A stretch of 64,000 nt of DNA from Lachnospiraceae bacterium A2. GTDB taxonomy: Bacteria; Bacillota; Clostridia; Lachnospirales; Lachnospiraceae. A model generated the notes under the pieces. That model did not search any database. It saw only the letters and a list, made by a program, of their open reading frames with translations, and was not told where the DNA came from. Positions within the stretch are counted from its first letter, which is position 1. Every line of letters starts with the position of its first letter. A program made the position numbers and the translations under genes. This document shows, piece by piece, positions 54,225 to 62,689 of the stretch. The stretch spans positions 2,916,233 through 2,980,232 of the forward strand of contig KE159636.1 of NCBI GenBank assembly GCA_000403315.2. The letters are read 5' to 3'.

Positions 54225-54493
54225 TCAAATTATAAAATGTTTTTTCCGCGCCGTTTCTTCATTAATAACACTAAAACCTGGAATTTTCCAAATTTTCAAT
54301 TCGTCCCGAAGCACCTTCTGAAAAACATCCTGAAAGGGTGTAAGCCATTCTGTTTCCGTAAAATAAATTCACAGCTTTTTATGCCGTCCTGCATAAGTTT
54401 TTCTGTATATTGCCTGCTATTTTCTAGCTGGAACACCTGCCTTTCTCCATATTTCCCAAACTGCATATCAGATTCTGTGATAATAACCGGCAT
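54225..54493 (-). pseudogene. Decayed small gene upstream of the IS110 element
   Basis: Starts MPVIITESDMQFGKYGERQV with AGGAGG seven bases before the ATG. After CEFILRK the zero frame becomes unlikely (HPFRMFFRRCFGTN, stop at 54296). A different frame then reads a plausible C-terminus, EWLTPFQDVFQKVLRDELK to EETARKKHFII, with its stop at 54225. An internal deletion with a frameshift explains both halves. Family not named with confidence. Confidence 0.6.
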
Positions 54494-54599
54494 TACAGCA
54501 CCTCCTAGTATAATAATGGTGTAGTCAATCAAGACTACTTGTTTAATAAGTTTCTTTAAATCAGATAACAGAAGAAGGTGTTCTTCCTTCATCAGATGT

Positions 54600-54866
54600 T
54601 ATCCAAAAATAATTATCATGTCTGACGGTTCCTGATAGACACCAGATGAAACATAAGGTATTATCCCTTAGGATAGGATAAAGAATGTTCACCTCCTTGG
54701 GAAGCTGATTTTCATCAGCCTATACCTACAAGTGAGTCAATTAGTCCATTCGACAGGGTTTTATGTTTTAGCTGGTTGGGAACCGGAAGGCGATACCCGT
54801 ATAACACGCTAGGTTGTGTACCTGCCAGATTGGAAATGGATTCCTATCAGAAAGGAGCTTTCACCC
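54600..54866 (+). ncRNA. Candidate IS110 bridge-RNA region
   Basis: About 250 non-coding bases lie directly before the IS110 transposase. Clear local structure: GCTGAT-TTTC-ATCAGC hairpin (54704-54719), a TTATCC / GGATAA dyad (54661-54683) and ACAC / GTGT near 54803-54819. IS110 elements are known to carry a bridge RNA in this position. The identity, ends and guide loops here are inferred, not proven. Confidence 0.45.
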
Positions 54867-56183
54867 ATGCCAAACAAAGTTATTTTTAATCCTGAGGATC
54901 TATTCATCTCTGTTGGTATTGATGTCGGTGCTGACTTCTCATGGATGTCTATCGCACTTCCAAACCAACAGTTTGTAGGAAAACCTTATAAAATCCTACA
55001 CAACAAAATGAGTTCCCTTACAACCGCTGTTTCTAAAATAAAAGAAGCAGAAGAGCTGTATTCTTTGGAAAGTCGCATTTTCCTGGAATCCACGGGAATT
55101 TATCATTACCCACTCTTCTGCTATCTTCGTGATAAGGGTTTTAACTGCTCAGTTATCAATCCTATCATCACTAAGAATAGCACAAATATCAACATACGAA
55201 AAGTACATAATGACCGTTTTGATTCTAAAAAAGCGGCTTTGGTTGGTTTGAAACCTGATTTAAAGGTTTCTCTCATGCCTTCTGACCTTGCTTTGAACTG
55301 TCGTAATCTATGTCGTGAATACTATGACTTAATGGATAACCGCAGCGCTTACGTGAACAAACTCCAAGGTGAACTTCGCATGGCATTTCCACAATATCTT
55401 GGTATTTTCTCCAAGGTTACAATTAATACATCCCTTACCTTATTGGAAACTTATTCCTCTCCATCTGCTTTTATTGAAGCAGACAAACAAGAGATTATTG
55501 GTATCATCAAGTCAACTGCCCGTTTTGGGCTTACATATGCCCAGAACAAGTATAATGCCATTATCCAGGCTGCTCATGAAGCAAATGAGTTCGGTTACAT
55601 CATTGACAGCAACATCAAGCGGATTCGGCTCTATATCAGCTTCATCCGCAAATATGATGAAGAAATCGGCAGCATTCTAGAAGCAATGCACGAACTCGTA
55701 AATGCTAATGAAGATACCGATTTTGTGAAACAGATTCACTTGATCGAAACATTCAAAGGTGCCGGTTTCTTATCTGCCATATCCCTCATGGGGGAGATTG
55801 GTGATTTTTCTGCATTTTCAAAACCAAAACAACTTTTTGCTTACTTTGGTCTTGATCCGTCAGTAAAACAATCCGGCAAATTTGAAGGTACCAAAATCCA
55901 AATGTCCAAAAGAGGCTCTGCCATAGCCAGACGGGTTGTTCATACACTAACTTTACAAAGCATCAGTGTATCCCGTACAGGTGAAGCTAAAAATCCAGTA
56001 CTCCGGGATTACTATCTCAAAAAATGTGGAGCAAAACCCAAGCTTGTGGCAATGGGTGCTGTTTCACACAAGGTATGCAACATAATATTTGCAATGCTCA
56101 GAGATAACAAGCCTTTTGAAATCATTACTCCGCAGGAACATATCAAACAATACAATGCTGCTAAATGCGACATAGCTGCATAA
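54867..56183 (+). CDS. IS110-family transposase/recombinase
   Basis: A 438-residue DEDD recombinase. The N-terminal RuvC-like domain has VGIDVGADFSWMSIAL (first D), RIFLESTGIYHYPLF (E) and VHNDRFDSKKAALVG (D residues). The C-terminal Tnp20 domain has IETFKGAGFLSAISLMGEIGDF, YFGLDPSVKQSG and KRGSAIARRVV with the likely catalytic Ser. Full length. The ATG at 54867 has AAAGGAG nine bases upstream; the frame extends to 54816 in the RNA region. It has an AT-rich composition. Confidence 0.92.
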   Translation: MPNKVIFNPEDLFISVGIDVGADFSWMSIALPNQQFVGKPYKILHNKMSSLTTAVSKIKEAEELYSLESRIFLESTGIYHYPLFCYLRDKGFNCSVINPIITKNSTNINIRKVHNDRFDSKKAALVGLKPDLKVSLMPSDLALNCRNLCREYYDLMDNRSAYVNKLQGELRMAFPQYLGIFSKVTINTSLTLLETYSSPSAFIEADKQEIIGIIKSTARFGLTYAQNKYNAIIQAAHEANEFGYIIDSNIKRIRLYISFIRKYDEEIGSILEAMHELVNANEDTDFVKQIHLIETFKGAGFLSAISLMGEIGDFSAFSKPKQLFAYFGLDPSVKQSGKFEGTKIQMSKRGSAIARRVVHTLTLQSISVSRTGEAKNPVLRDYYLKKCGAKPKLVAMGAVSHKVCNIIFAMLRDNKPFEIITPQEHIKQYNAAKCDIAA

Positions 56184-56235
56184 AACACTGCAAATCCAAC
56201 GAATCAATATCTTTTTGAAAAATGATATTTTCACC

Positions 56236-56259
56236 AAGGGGAAAGTCTGCCCTTTTTTA
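56236..56259 (+). terminator. Terminator behind the IS110 transposase
   Basis: AAGGG / CCCTT stem around a short loop, followed by a T-tract. Confidence 0.55.
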
Positions 56260-56295
56260 GAAGAAAAATATTTTTCATTTACCTATTGACATTTA

Positions 56296-57123
56296 TTAGC
56301 TGGACTCAATCTCCTGCTCATATAGCTGGACAGAAGTATCAATAATGGAATTTTCCGGCATCCCATCATGCAGGTCACATACCTGTGCTTCCTGTCCTTT
56401 GTTTAAAGAAATACAGCTTACCATGCCTTTTTTCTTCAATGCAATAAGGAATAACTTTTTTAAGACAAAATAAGAATGGCTTGTAATAAAAACCTGTAAA
56501 CCCATATCATTAGCAATTGCATCAATCATGTCCAAAAACTGGCAGACTGCTTTTGGGTGCAGCGCTGATTCGATTTCATCAATAAAAATAATAGAATTAT
56601 AGTCCAAATACCCATTTGCCAGCAGGCGGTCCATAATTGCAATTTTTTTCACACCCTATCAATTTCCCAGGATTTTAAAATCACAGAAAATAATGACAGT
56701 ACTTCCTTTGCTGGGATGAAAACAGAATTACCCATCTTTCCCTTTTCAGGCGCAGCAGCAGCTCCCACTTTGCTGGATGCACTCTGTGAAAATTGGTAAC
56801 TAACTTTTTCATCTTCAAACTGTATTTCAAAGCTCAGAACATCTTTCGCCGATTTTAAATACCATATCACCAAGTTTTTCTACCTGAAATGTCCAACGGA
56901 GTTTTTCGGAAAGAACTTCACTGATTGTTTTTATATCATCGCCTCTCCTATATTCCTCCACTGAACGAACCGCAGAATAAAGTGCCTTAAGCAAAAATGT
57001 TTTTCCTGTCCCATTTTCCCCGATGATAAGGTTTATGTTTGAAAATCTGTTGTTTGAAAATTCCCCCAAAATGCCAAAATTTTTTAATCGGGCCTGCGTA
57101 ATCTTGTACCCCAAATCTATCAC
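56296..57123 (-). pseudogene. Broken AAA-type ATPase gene
   Basis: Three successive frames form one former ATPase. From 57123: MIDLGYKITQARLKNFGILG with Walker A GENGTGKTF. A one-base frameshift in about 56830-56870 leads to SAKDVLSFEIQFEDEKV and FIPAKEVLSLFSVI. From 56652: KKIAIMDRLLANGYLDYNS with Walker B IIFIDEIESALHP and ITSHSYFVLKKLFLIA. The region between the second and third parts is much shorter than in relatives, so a large internal deletion occurred. It resembles the AAA_15/AAA_21 group common in defence loci. Non-functional. Confidence 0.85.
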
Positions 57124-57131
57124 CTTCCCTG

Positions 57132-57569
57132 TTACAAATCTATCCTTTCCAGTTCATGGATATTTTTATTCCGGTAAGCTAAATCATCCCGGACGGTAAA
57201 ACCCATTTTTTCCCAAAATGAGTTGCCTGTTTTATTTTTCCCAAACACCACCAATGCCACTTTATGGATCCCTTCCTGCTCTAATGCCGCCAATGCGGAA
57301 CGTACCAGCTTTTCCCCAATCCCCTGCTGCCGAACTTCCTCTTTTACAGCCGTATGGTAAATAAATCCCCTCCGCCCATCATGGCCGCTCATAATAACGC
57401 CTATCAGCTCCCCTTCCAGTTCTGCCACAAAGCAGGTGTTTGGGTTCCGGGCAAGGTACCTGGCAATCCCTTCTTTGGAATCATCTGTTGTGTTCAGCCC
57501 CATCCCTGCGGTATGTGCCCATAAATTGTATACCTTTTCATAATCCCCAATTACCATTTTCCGAACCAT
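57132..57569 (-). CDS. GNAT-family N-acetyltransferase (paralogue of 37452 gene)
   Basis: A 145-residue GNAT enzyme. The acetyl-CoA loop is KEEVRQQGIGEKLV, after GVIMSGHDGRRGFIYH. The C-terminal half, VALVVFGKNKTGNSFWEKMGF, matches the arginine-operon paralogue closely. AAGGAG lies ten bases before the ATG. It ends 8 nt before the ATPase relic and may once have shared its transcript. Confidence 0.86.
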   Translation of the reverse strand: MVRKMVIGDYEKVYNLWAHTAGMGLNTTDDSKEGIARYLARNPNTCFVAELEGELIGVIMSGHDGRRGFIYHTAVKEEVRQQGIGEKLVRSALAALEQEGIHKVALVVFGKNKTGNSFWEKMGFTVRDDLAYRNKNIHELERIDL

Positions 57570-57668
57570 TTTTCATCCACTCCTTATCCTTGCTCCATGA
57601 AATATGTTTCAATTATACACTGATGTTTTTTTGCTGCCTTATCGTAATTAATCCCAACCATATATTCC

Positions 57669-58982
57669 CTATAATTCCCCAAAACACCACCAAGCCAGGG
57701 ATTTCAGGCTGCCCGCTTGGCTAAAGGAAAGCTTCTCCGGCTCCGGGGACGCAACTTTTGGCGCTTCCATATCCCGAGCCACCCGCCGGACCCCGGGATG
57801 CCTGTCAATGCCGGAAGCCTTTGTAAGCCATCTCCCGTCCCTGCGGGGGCGCGCCAAAAGCTGTATCTGCCCCTTCCCCGGGAATTCCTCAAATACACCC
57901 TCCAAAAATTCCACCACTGCCTTGTTCCCCTCAATCCTGTGGCAGTAAATGGTAACCCACACCCCTTCCCGGATACAGACGGCATAGACGTCCCCTGCCC
58001 TTGCCGGGCCTTTCCCTGCATCCGGCGACTTCGGGTAAGATTTCCTTGGCGCCCGTTTTTGCTCCAAGCACCCCGTAACTGTCCGGCACAGCGGAGGCAT
58101 AGGCGTTGGCCGCTTTGCCAAATCCACTGGGGATATGTCTATCCATGGGAAAATTTTTTCCAAAACACCTTCATGGATTCCAATGGAAGAATCCCACCAT
58201 GCCAGCGGCGCCTGCACCTCCACCCGGACATTTGGGCGTTCCTCCCGTTTCCAGTAAGGGGTAAAGGACACTGCCATCCCCGGGTATTCCTCCGTATCCA
58301 GAATCCCCAGGAATGAAAGGGTTTCCAGGAGTTTCCCATATACCCATTTCTTAGATGTAGGCAGCAGCTTTTCCTTCCAGAGGGCATCCCGGACTTTGCT
58401 GTACCTTGCATGGGGCGGCATAGAGCGGATGACTGCCAAAACCGCCCGGAAGGTCCACACATCATAATCCACAGGCATGGGGCGGCTCCCCATTTTTTCC
58501 ATTTCCCGCAACGCAAGGACATTGCCGGATGGATCCCCGTCCAAAGGGGTTCCCTCCGTCATGCAGAAATACCATTCCTGCGCCACGTCCACCGCCCGTT
58601 CCAGGCACCCGCAGACTGCGCAGGTATCCGCAGAATTCCCAAAAGGCTCGTGGCTATGGGGCGGGATTCCCATTGCCAATACTTTTGCCGTCAGCGCTGA
58701 CTGCCACAGGAACGGGGCCGACCACAGCCCAGCCAGAAATGCATTGGCGGCTTCCTGCAGGCTCCATGCGGCAGAGCGGCGGGCAAGCTCCTCCAAAACC
58801 TTGCCATGGCTTGGAAGGAACATCTGGTTCGGCCCATGCCCCGCGGCATTCAATGCTTCCAAATCCTCCGGGGGAATTGTTTTGGGGATGCGGTAAAGCC
58901 ATTGCCCGCTTGCTTCATCAAAATATCTATTTTCGTCCTGGTAAATCTGTTTCAGCATCCATAACTGGGCTACCATATCCAT
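57669..58982 (-). CDS. Unrecognised 437-residue protein
   Basis: I do not recognise a family. The product is soluble, with no signal peptide or membrane span. It has Trp/Pro-rich stretches (PPEDLEALNAAGHGPNQMF, SAPFLWQSAL), a Cys-rich patch CAVCGCLE at about 145, and a C-terminal part that reads like a beta-barrel (GDVYAVCIREGVWVTIYCHR, AVVEFLEGVFEEF). The ATG at 58982 (MDMVAQLWML) follows AGGAAAGGCAG; the frame extends to 59066 without a site. GC-rich like core genes. It stands alone between a GNAT gene and a divergent MATE pseudogene. Confidence 0.65.
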   Translation of the reverse strand: MDMVAQLWMLKQIYQDENRYFDEASGQWLYRIPKTIPPEDLEALNAAGHGPNQMFLPSHGKVLEELARRSAAWSLQEAANAFLAGLWSAPFLWQSALTAKVLAMGIPPHSHEPFGNSADTCAVCGCLERAVDVAQEWYFCMTEGTPLDGDPSGNVLALREMEKMGSRPMPVDYDVWTFRAVLAVIRSMPPHARYSKVRDALWKEKLLPTSKKWVYGKLLETLSFLGILDTEEYPGMAVSFTPYWKREERPNVRVEVQAPLAWWDSSIGIHEGVLEKIFPWIDISPVDLAKRPTPMPPLCRTVTGCLEQKRAPRKSYPKSPDAGKGPARAGDVYAVCIREGVWVTIYCHRIEGNKAVVEFLEGVFEEFPGKGQIQLLARPRRDGRWLTKASGIDRHPGVRRVARDMEAPKVASPEPEKLSFSQAGSLKSLAWWCFGEL

Positions 58983-59210
58983 AAAACTGCCTTTCCTGTG
59001 GTATAAAACGCTTTTTCCCCTGCCAGACCCAAAACCATCCTCCGGCATCCTGCCAATTTCATACAACTATTATAACGGCTCTAAAAGCGTTTGGCAATGA
59101 AAAATCTTTTGCCCCGCCCTGGCTGAAAAATACAGTAACCATTTGACAAGACCTTTGTTTTGGACTAAAATCAACAAATACCATTATATAGAAAGAAGGT
59201 AATGATACAA

Positions 59211-60591
59211 ATGAAAGAAAATCCTCTTGGATACGAAAAAATACCCGTCCTGTTAAGGAAATTCGCTATCCCTTCCATTATTGCCATGGTTGTAAGCTCC
59301 CTGTACAACATTGTGGACCAGATTTTCATTGGGCAGGGGGTAGGGTATCTTGGAAATGCGGCCACCAACGTGGCTTTCCCCATTACTACGATCTGCCTTG
59401 CCGCTGCCCTTTTGGTAGGGGTTGGCGGCGCGGCTAAGTTTTCCCTGGAATTAGGGGCTGGGAATGTGAAAGAAGCACGGCAGTGCGTAGGGAATATGTT
59501 TTGGATGGCGGCTGGGTTTGGCCTTGCCATCTGCCTTGTGGCAGAGCTTTTCCTGGATCCCCTGCTGTATGCCTTCGGGGCGACGGACACCATCCTGCCT
59601 TACGCCCACAGCTATGTGCGGATTACGGGCATCGGCATCCCGTTCCTGCTCCTCACCAACGTCTTAAGCAACATTATCCGGGCGGACGGCAGCCCAAAGT
59701 ATTCCATGGCATGCATGGTAATCGGGGCAGTGGTAAACACGGTCTTAGACCCCATTTTTATCTTTGGGTTCGGCATGGGGGTTGCAGGGGCAGCCTGGGC
59801 TACTACCATTTCCCAAGCGCTCTCCTTTTTGGTTGCCCTGCTGTATCTGTTCCGTTTCCAGACGGTAAAGCTGGGCAGGGATTTTTTCAGCCTTTCCCCT
59901 GTAAAATGCATGGAAATTGCCTCCCTTGGCATCAGCAACAGCTTAAACCAATTAGCAATTACTTTGCTGCAGATTGTGCTGAACAACTCCCTGACCCATT
60001 ACGGCAAGCCAGTCCATATACGGCCCTGAAATCCCCCTTTCCGGCGCAGGCATTGTCATGAAGGTAAATTCTATCGTCATTGGCGTGCTTGTGGGGTTTG
60101 CCCAAGGCTCCCAGCCGATCCTTGGGTTTAACTATGGCGCAAAACAGTATGGGCGGGTAAAGGCTTTGTACAAGCTGGAAATCCAATGCTCTTTTGTGAT
60201 GTCCGTCCTTTCGTTCCTGGCGTTCCAGTTCCTCCCAGAGCAGATTATTTCCCTGTTTGGCTCCGGGGATGGGCTGTATATGGAATTTACGGTGCGTTTT
60301 ATGCGGATTTTCCTGATGATGGTAATTATAAACAATGTGCAGATGCTCTCAGCCAGCTTCTTTTCAGCCATTGGGAAACCTATGAAGGGAATCCTGCTGT
60401 CCCTTTCCCGGCAGGTGCTGCTGCTGATTCCGCTGATTCTGGTGCTGCCTGTATTCTTTGGGCTGGACGGGATTCTGTATTCTGCCCCGGTGGCTGACGT
60501 GCTGGCGTTCTTTATCAGCATTGCCGTGATACGGAAAGAATTTTCTGAGATGGGAAGGCTGGAACTGGAAGGGGCTGGAAGTGAAGCTTAA
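59211..60591 (+). pseudogene. MATE-family efflux transporter broken by a frameshift
   Basis: The first frame (59211-60029) encodes the first two thirds of a MATE exporter: YEKIPVLLRKFAIPSIIAMVV, SLYNIVDQIFIGQGVGYLG, FLLLTNVLSNIIRADGSP and NSLTHYG. At about 60005 one extra base shifts the frame. Skipping an A restores SQSIYGPEIPLSGAGIVMKVN and the remaining helices to 60591 (GFAQGSQPILGFNYGA). The two pieces therefore form one gene with a single-base insertion, or a sequencing error. Total would be about 460 residues, normal for MATE. Likely drug or cation efflux. Confidence 0.85.
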
Positions 60592-60978
60592 GCCACAATT
60601 TCTGAAGGAGGCGTAAGGGGGCTGCCGCCTTGCCATCCGCTGACGCAGCCCCCTTACGCCTCCTTCAGTATTCTCAATACTCATTTCAAAGATATGATTC
60701 TCTCCCGGCATCCATGTGCTTCACAGGATGCTTTCCCAGATGAAGCGCTATATGTCAACCCTTGGGCATCAAGCAAGACTTTTTCTTCATCTGCAGATTT
60801 ATATGCAAGGGACTCATGCCAAGGGGAAGCCCTAAATCCTCTGTGGCTGCAGTTTGCAGTATCCCTGCCGCCTGACAGGTTACAATACCCCCTTACAAAT
60901 CCATAATGCGGTTTAAAATCACGTCATTACAATTTCCTATTACTGCTTCTTCCCCATCTCCATGCTTTTTGCCCTTCC
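60592..60978. other. Gap between MATE pseudogene and hydA
   Basis: 387 bp. It carries a 23-bp perfect hairpin (60602-60668). The rest has no supportable gene; a 70-codon frame at 60694 lacks a ribosome site and family resemblance. Confidence 0.5.
60602..60668. terminator. Very long perfect hairpin between convergent genes
   Basis: Arms of 23 nt (60602-60624 and 60646-60668; CTGAAGGAGGCG and CGCCTCCTTCAG ends) pair perfectly around a 21-nt loop. No U-tract on either side. It may terminate both strands or be a repeat element. Confidence 0.55.
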
Positions 60979-62676
60979 CTACTCTTTCCTGTACTCCACA
61001 TGCAAAAGTTCATGCTCCCGGTTTTTCAGCAGGTCACCATAGAGGGTTTCCACCAGCGGGTTTTCCTCACTGCGCTTAATCTGGAGGGCTTTGTCATTCT
61101 TGTAAAGGCCTTCGGCCCGCATCCGCTTCTCAGTGGAACGGGCGAAGGGCTGCCCTGCGCCGGCTACGCACCCGCCGGGGCATGCCATCACTTCCACAAA
61201 ATCAAACTGCTCCTCCCCGCGCTCAATCTTTTGCAGCAGGCAGTCCGCATTTCCAAGGCCGCTGACAACGCCAATGCGGAGCGTCCGCTCCCCAAAAGGC
61301 AGCTCGCATACTTTTACCCCCTCCATGCCCCGCAGGCCGATAAATTCAATTTCCTTCAGCGCCTTGGGGCTCTTGTCTTCCACTACCCGGCGTACGGCAG
61401 CTTCCGTCACGCCGCCGGTAGCCCCAAAAATCACCCCTGCGCCGGAAAAGATGGAAAATGGCATATCATAGGCTTCCGGCTCCAAGCGGTCAAACCGGAT
61501 CCCGATTTCCTGCAGCATGGCAATGACTTCTTCGGAGGTTAAGACGTAATCCACATCCGGGATCCCTTTCCGCTTAAATTCTTCCCGGGAAGCTTCGAAT
61601 TTCTTTGCCGTGCATGGCATAATTGCCACAGATACCGTTTCTTTCCCCTCTTTTTTGTCCTGTTTCTTATAGTACTCCTTGATGACTGCCCCAAACATTT
61701 CCATAGGGGATTTGGAGGTGGACACATATTTCATCAGGTGGGGGTACTGGGTTTCCACAAACCGGATCCAGCCCGGGCAGCAGGAAGTAAACAGGGGATA
61801 CTCCCTGCCTTTTTCTTCCAGCGCTTCCAGCAGTTCTTCCGATTCTTCCATAATAGTCAGGTCTGCGCCTACGGAGGTGTCAAAAATCGCATCCACCCCC
61901 AGCCGCCGCAGGGACGCCACCAGCTTGCCAATGGTATTTTCCCCTGGCTCGTACCCATAGGCTTCCCCAATGGCAACCCGGACTGCCGGGGCAATCTGGA
62001 CAACCACCCGCTTTTTGGGGTTATGGATGGCCTCCCATACGTCATGGCTGTCCCGCTTAATGGTGATAGCCCCGGTGGGGCAGACAGCCGCGCACTGGCC
62101 GCAGCTCACGCAGTTGGTGTCTGCAATGTCCCGGCCAAAGGCAGTGGAAATCTCCATTTTCGCACCCCGGTGGGCAAAATCAATGGCGCCTACATGCTGT
62201 ATTTCGCTGCACACCCGCACGCAGTCCCCACAAAGGATGCATTTGTTTGGGTTTCTTACGATTGCCTTGGAGGAGGTGTCAATGGGACGGATGGGGTTGG
62301 TATTTTCAAACCGTACCCCAGGAATCCCAAACCGTGTCGCCAATTCCTGCAGCTTGCATTTCCCATTCTTTTCACAGGTGGTGCAGTCCCGGCAATGGGC
62401 CGCTAACAGCAGCTCCAGAATCCGTTTCCTGTGGTAATAAAGCTGGGGCGTGTTGGTATGGATTTCCATGCCATGCTTGGGCGGCGTGGAGCAGGATGCA
62501 ATAATGCCGCCCCACTGGTCCTCCACCACGCACATCCGGCAGGCCCCATAAATGGATAAGTCGGAATAATAACAAAATGTCGGTAAGATAATCCCTGCCT
62601 TCCGAATGACTGCAAGGATATTTTTTTCATCAGAAAACGCCACGCGCTCCCCGTCAATTATCATATATTTTTCCAT
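60979..62676 (-). CDS. hydA: [FeFe] hydrogenase catalytic subunit (HydA of a HydABC-type complex)
   Basis: The H2-forming subunit of a bifurcating-type hydrogenase, 565 residues. The N-terminal 2Fe-2S domain has YGACRMCVVE. A His-Cys cluster follows (HCRDCTTCEKNGKC), then two 4Fe-4S motifs (CILCGDCVRVC and CVSCGQCAAVCP). The H-cluster motifs are TSCCPGW, MPCTAKKFEA and MACPGGCVAGAGQP. The last usually reads GGGQP, so the Ala is a small departure. It starts 13 nt after hydB. With hydB it would use NADH and ferredoxin to make H2 (known for the family). Confidence 0.93.
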   Translation of the reverse strand: MEKYMIIDGERVAFSDEKNILAVIRKAGIILPTFCYYSDLSIYGACRMCVVEDQWGGIIASCSTPPKHGMEIHTNTPQLYYHRKRILELLLAAHCRDCTTCEKNGKCKLQELATRFGIPGVRFENTNPIRPIDTSSKAIVRNPNKCILCGDCVRVCSEIQHVGAIDFAHRGAKMEISTAFGRDIADTNCVSCGQCAAVCPTGAITIKRDSHDVWEAIHNPKKRVVVQIAPAVRVAIGEAYGYEPGENTIGKLVASLRRLGVDAIFDTSVGADLTIMEESEELLEALEEKGREYPLFTSCCPGWIRFVETQYPHLMKYVSTSKSPMEMFGAVIKEYYKKQDKKEGKETVSVAIMPCTAKKFEASREEFKRKGIPDVDYVLTSEEVIAMLQEIGIRFDRLEPEAYDMPFSIFSGAGVIFGATGGVTEAAVRRVVEDKSPKALKEIEFIGLRGMEGVKVCELPFGERTLRIGVVSGLGNADCLLQKIERGEEQFDFVEVMACPGGCVAGAGQPFARSTEKRMRAEGLYKNDKALQIKRSEENPLVETLYGDLLKNREHELLHVEYRKE

Positions 62677-62689
62677 GTCGGCCGCCCTC

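Larger units (their letters stand above)
54600..56260 (+). mobile_element. IS110-type insertion sequence (ends approximate)
   Basis: The transposase with its 5' non-coding region and a short 3' region ending near a terminator. IS110 elements lack inverted ends, so the borders cannot be read here. Confidence 0.65.

Noticed and set aside
60694..60906. 70-codon frame between MATE and hydA
   Set aside because: No ribosome site, no recognisable domain, and a composition not typical of coding DNA here.
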